Source: Clostridiales bacterium UBA7568
GTDB lineage: Bacteria > Bacillota > Clostridia > Oscillospirales > CAG-272
DNA: 23,648 nt
Assembly (NCBI GenBank): GCA_002479075.1
Contig: DLLG01000021.1
Location: forward strand, 1-23,648
Direction of reading: 5' to 3'
Shown here: positions 23,635 to 23,648 of the stretch, in pieces
Layout: the number at the start of each line of letters is the position of its first letter
Position numbering within the stretch: position 1 is the first letter of the stretch
Translations under genes and position numbers: made by a program
Notes under the pieces: model-generated
Database searches by the model: none
What the model was told of the DNA's origin: nothing
Seen by the model: the letters and a program-made list of their open reading frames with translations, nothing else

Positions 23635-23648
23635 AGGCTTCGCCGAGA

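Overview
The window looks like chromosomal DNA from an anaerobic, probably gut-associated Clostridia species (Oscillospirales/Ruminococcaceae-like). This is an inference from a dockerin module, Thr-rich linkers in secreted proteins, C-terminal membrane-plus-lysine anchors, a bacterial type A RNase P RNA, an AbrB/Zn-ribbon regulator and Firmicutes-style AAGGAGG ribosome sites. I see no phage, plasmid, transposase, tRNA or CRISPR genes.

Layout. (1) 119-9031, plus strand: two large surface-protein genes. The first encodes a membrane-anchored protein with a cohesin-like N-terminal domain and Cys/His-rich repeats. The second encodes a 2234-residue secreted protein with an N-terminal dockerin and about 56 BspA/LRR_5 leucine-rich repeats in four modules, interrupted by a Thr linker and a beta-sandwich-like module. 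They may form an anchor/adhesin pair. (2) 9218-15953, minus strand: a compact five-gene operon encoding a diacylglycerol-kinase-family lipid kinase, an ABC ATPase, an ABC-2 permease, a GldG-like protein and a DUF4340 protein. It converges on the LRR gene, with back-to-back terminators between them. (3) 15954-18643: two divergent genes, a DUF218/SanA-like membrane protein and a PHP-family histidinol-phosphatase-like protein. Both flanks carry an interspersed repeat family built on a 115-bp unit and two hairpins. One hairpin copy supplies the last codons and stop of the PHP gene. (4) 18644-19885: an unrecognised single-pass membrane protein, followed 1 nt after its stop by rnpB, whose likely promoter lies inside the end of that gene. 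(5) 20072-21199, minus strand: a FliB-like, Cys-rich putative lysine N-methylase. (6) 21330-22561: a strong promoter, a cobalamin riboswitch, terminator hairpins, and one gene for a membrane-anchored DUF4430 (transcobalamin C-terminal-like) protein. (7) 22703-23421: an Xre-type HTH regulator and an AbrB/Zn-ribbon regulator, then a terminator and no further gene.

The strongest leads are the riboswitch-controlled DUF4430 surface protein (a candidate corrinoid-capture protein), the cohesin-like/dockerin neighbour pair, and the structured repeat family whose hairpins show compensatory changes. All calls were made by eye from the sequence, with no database search.
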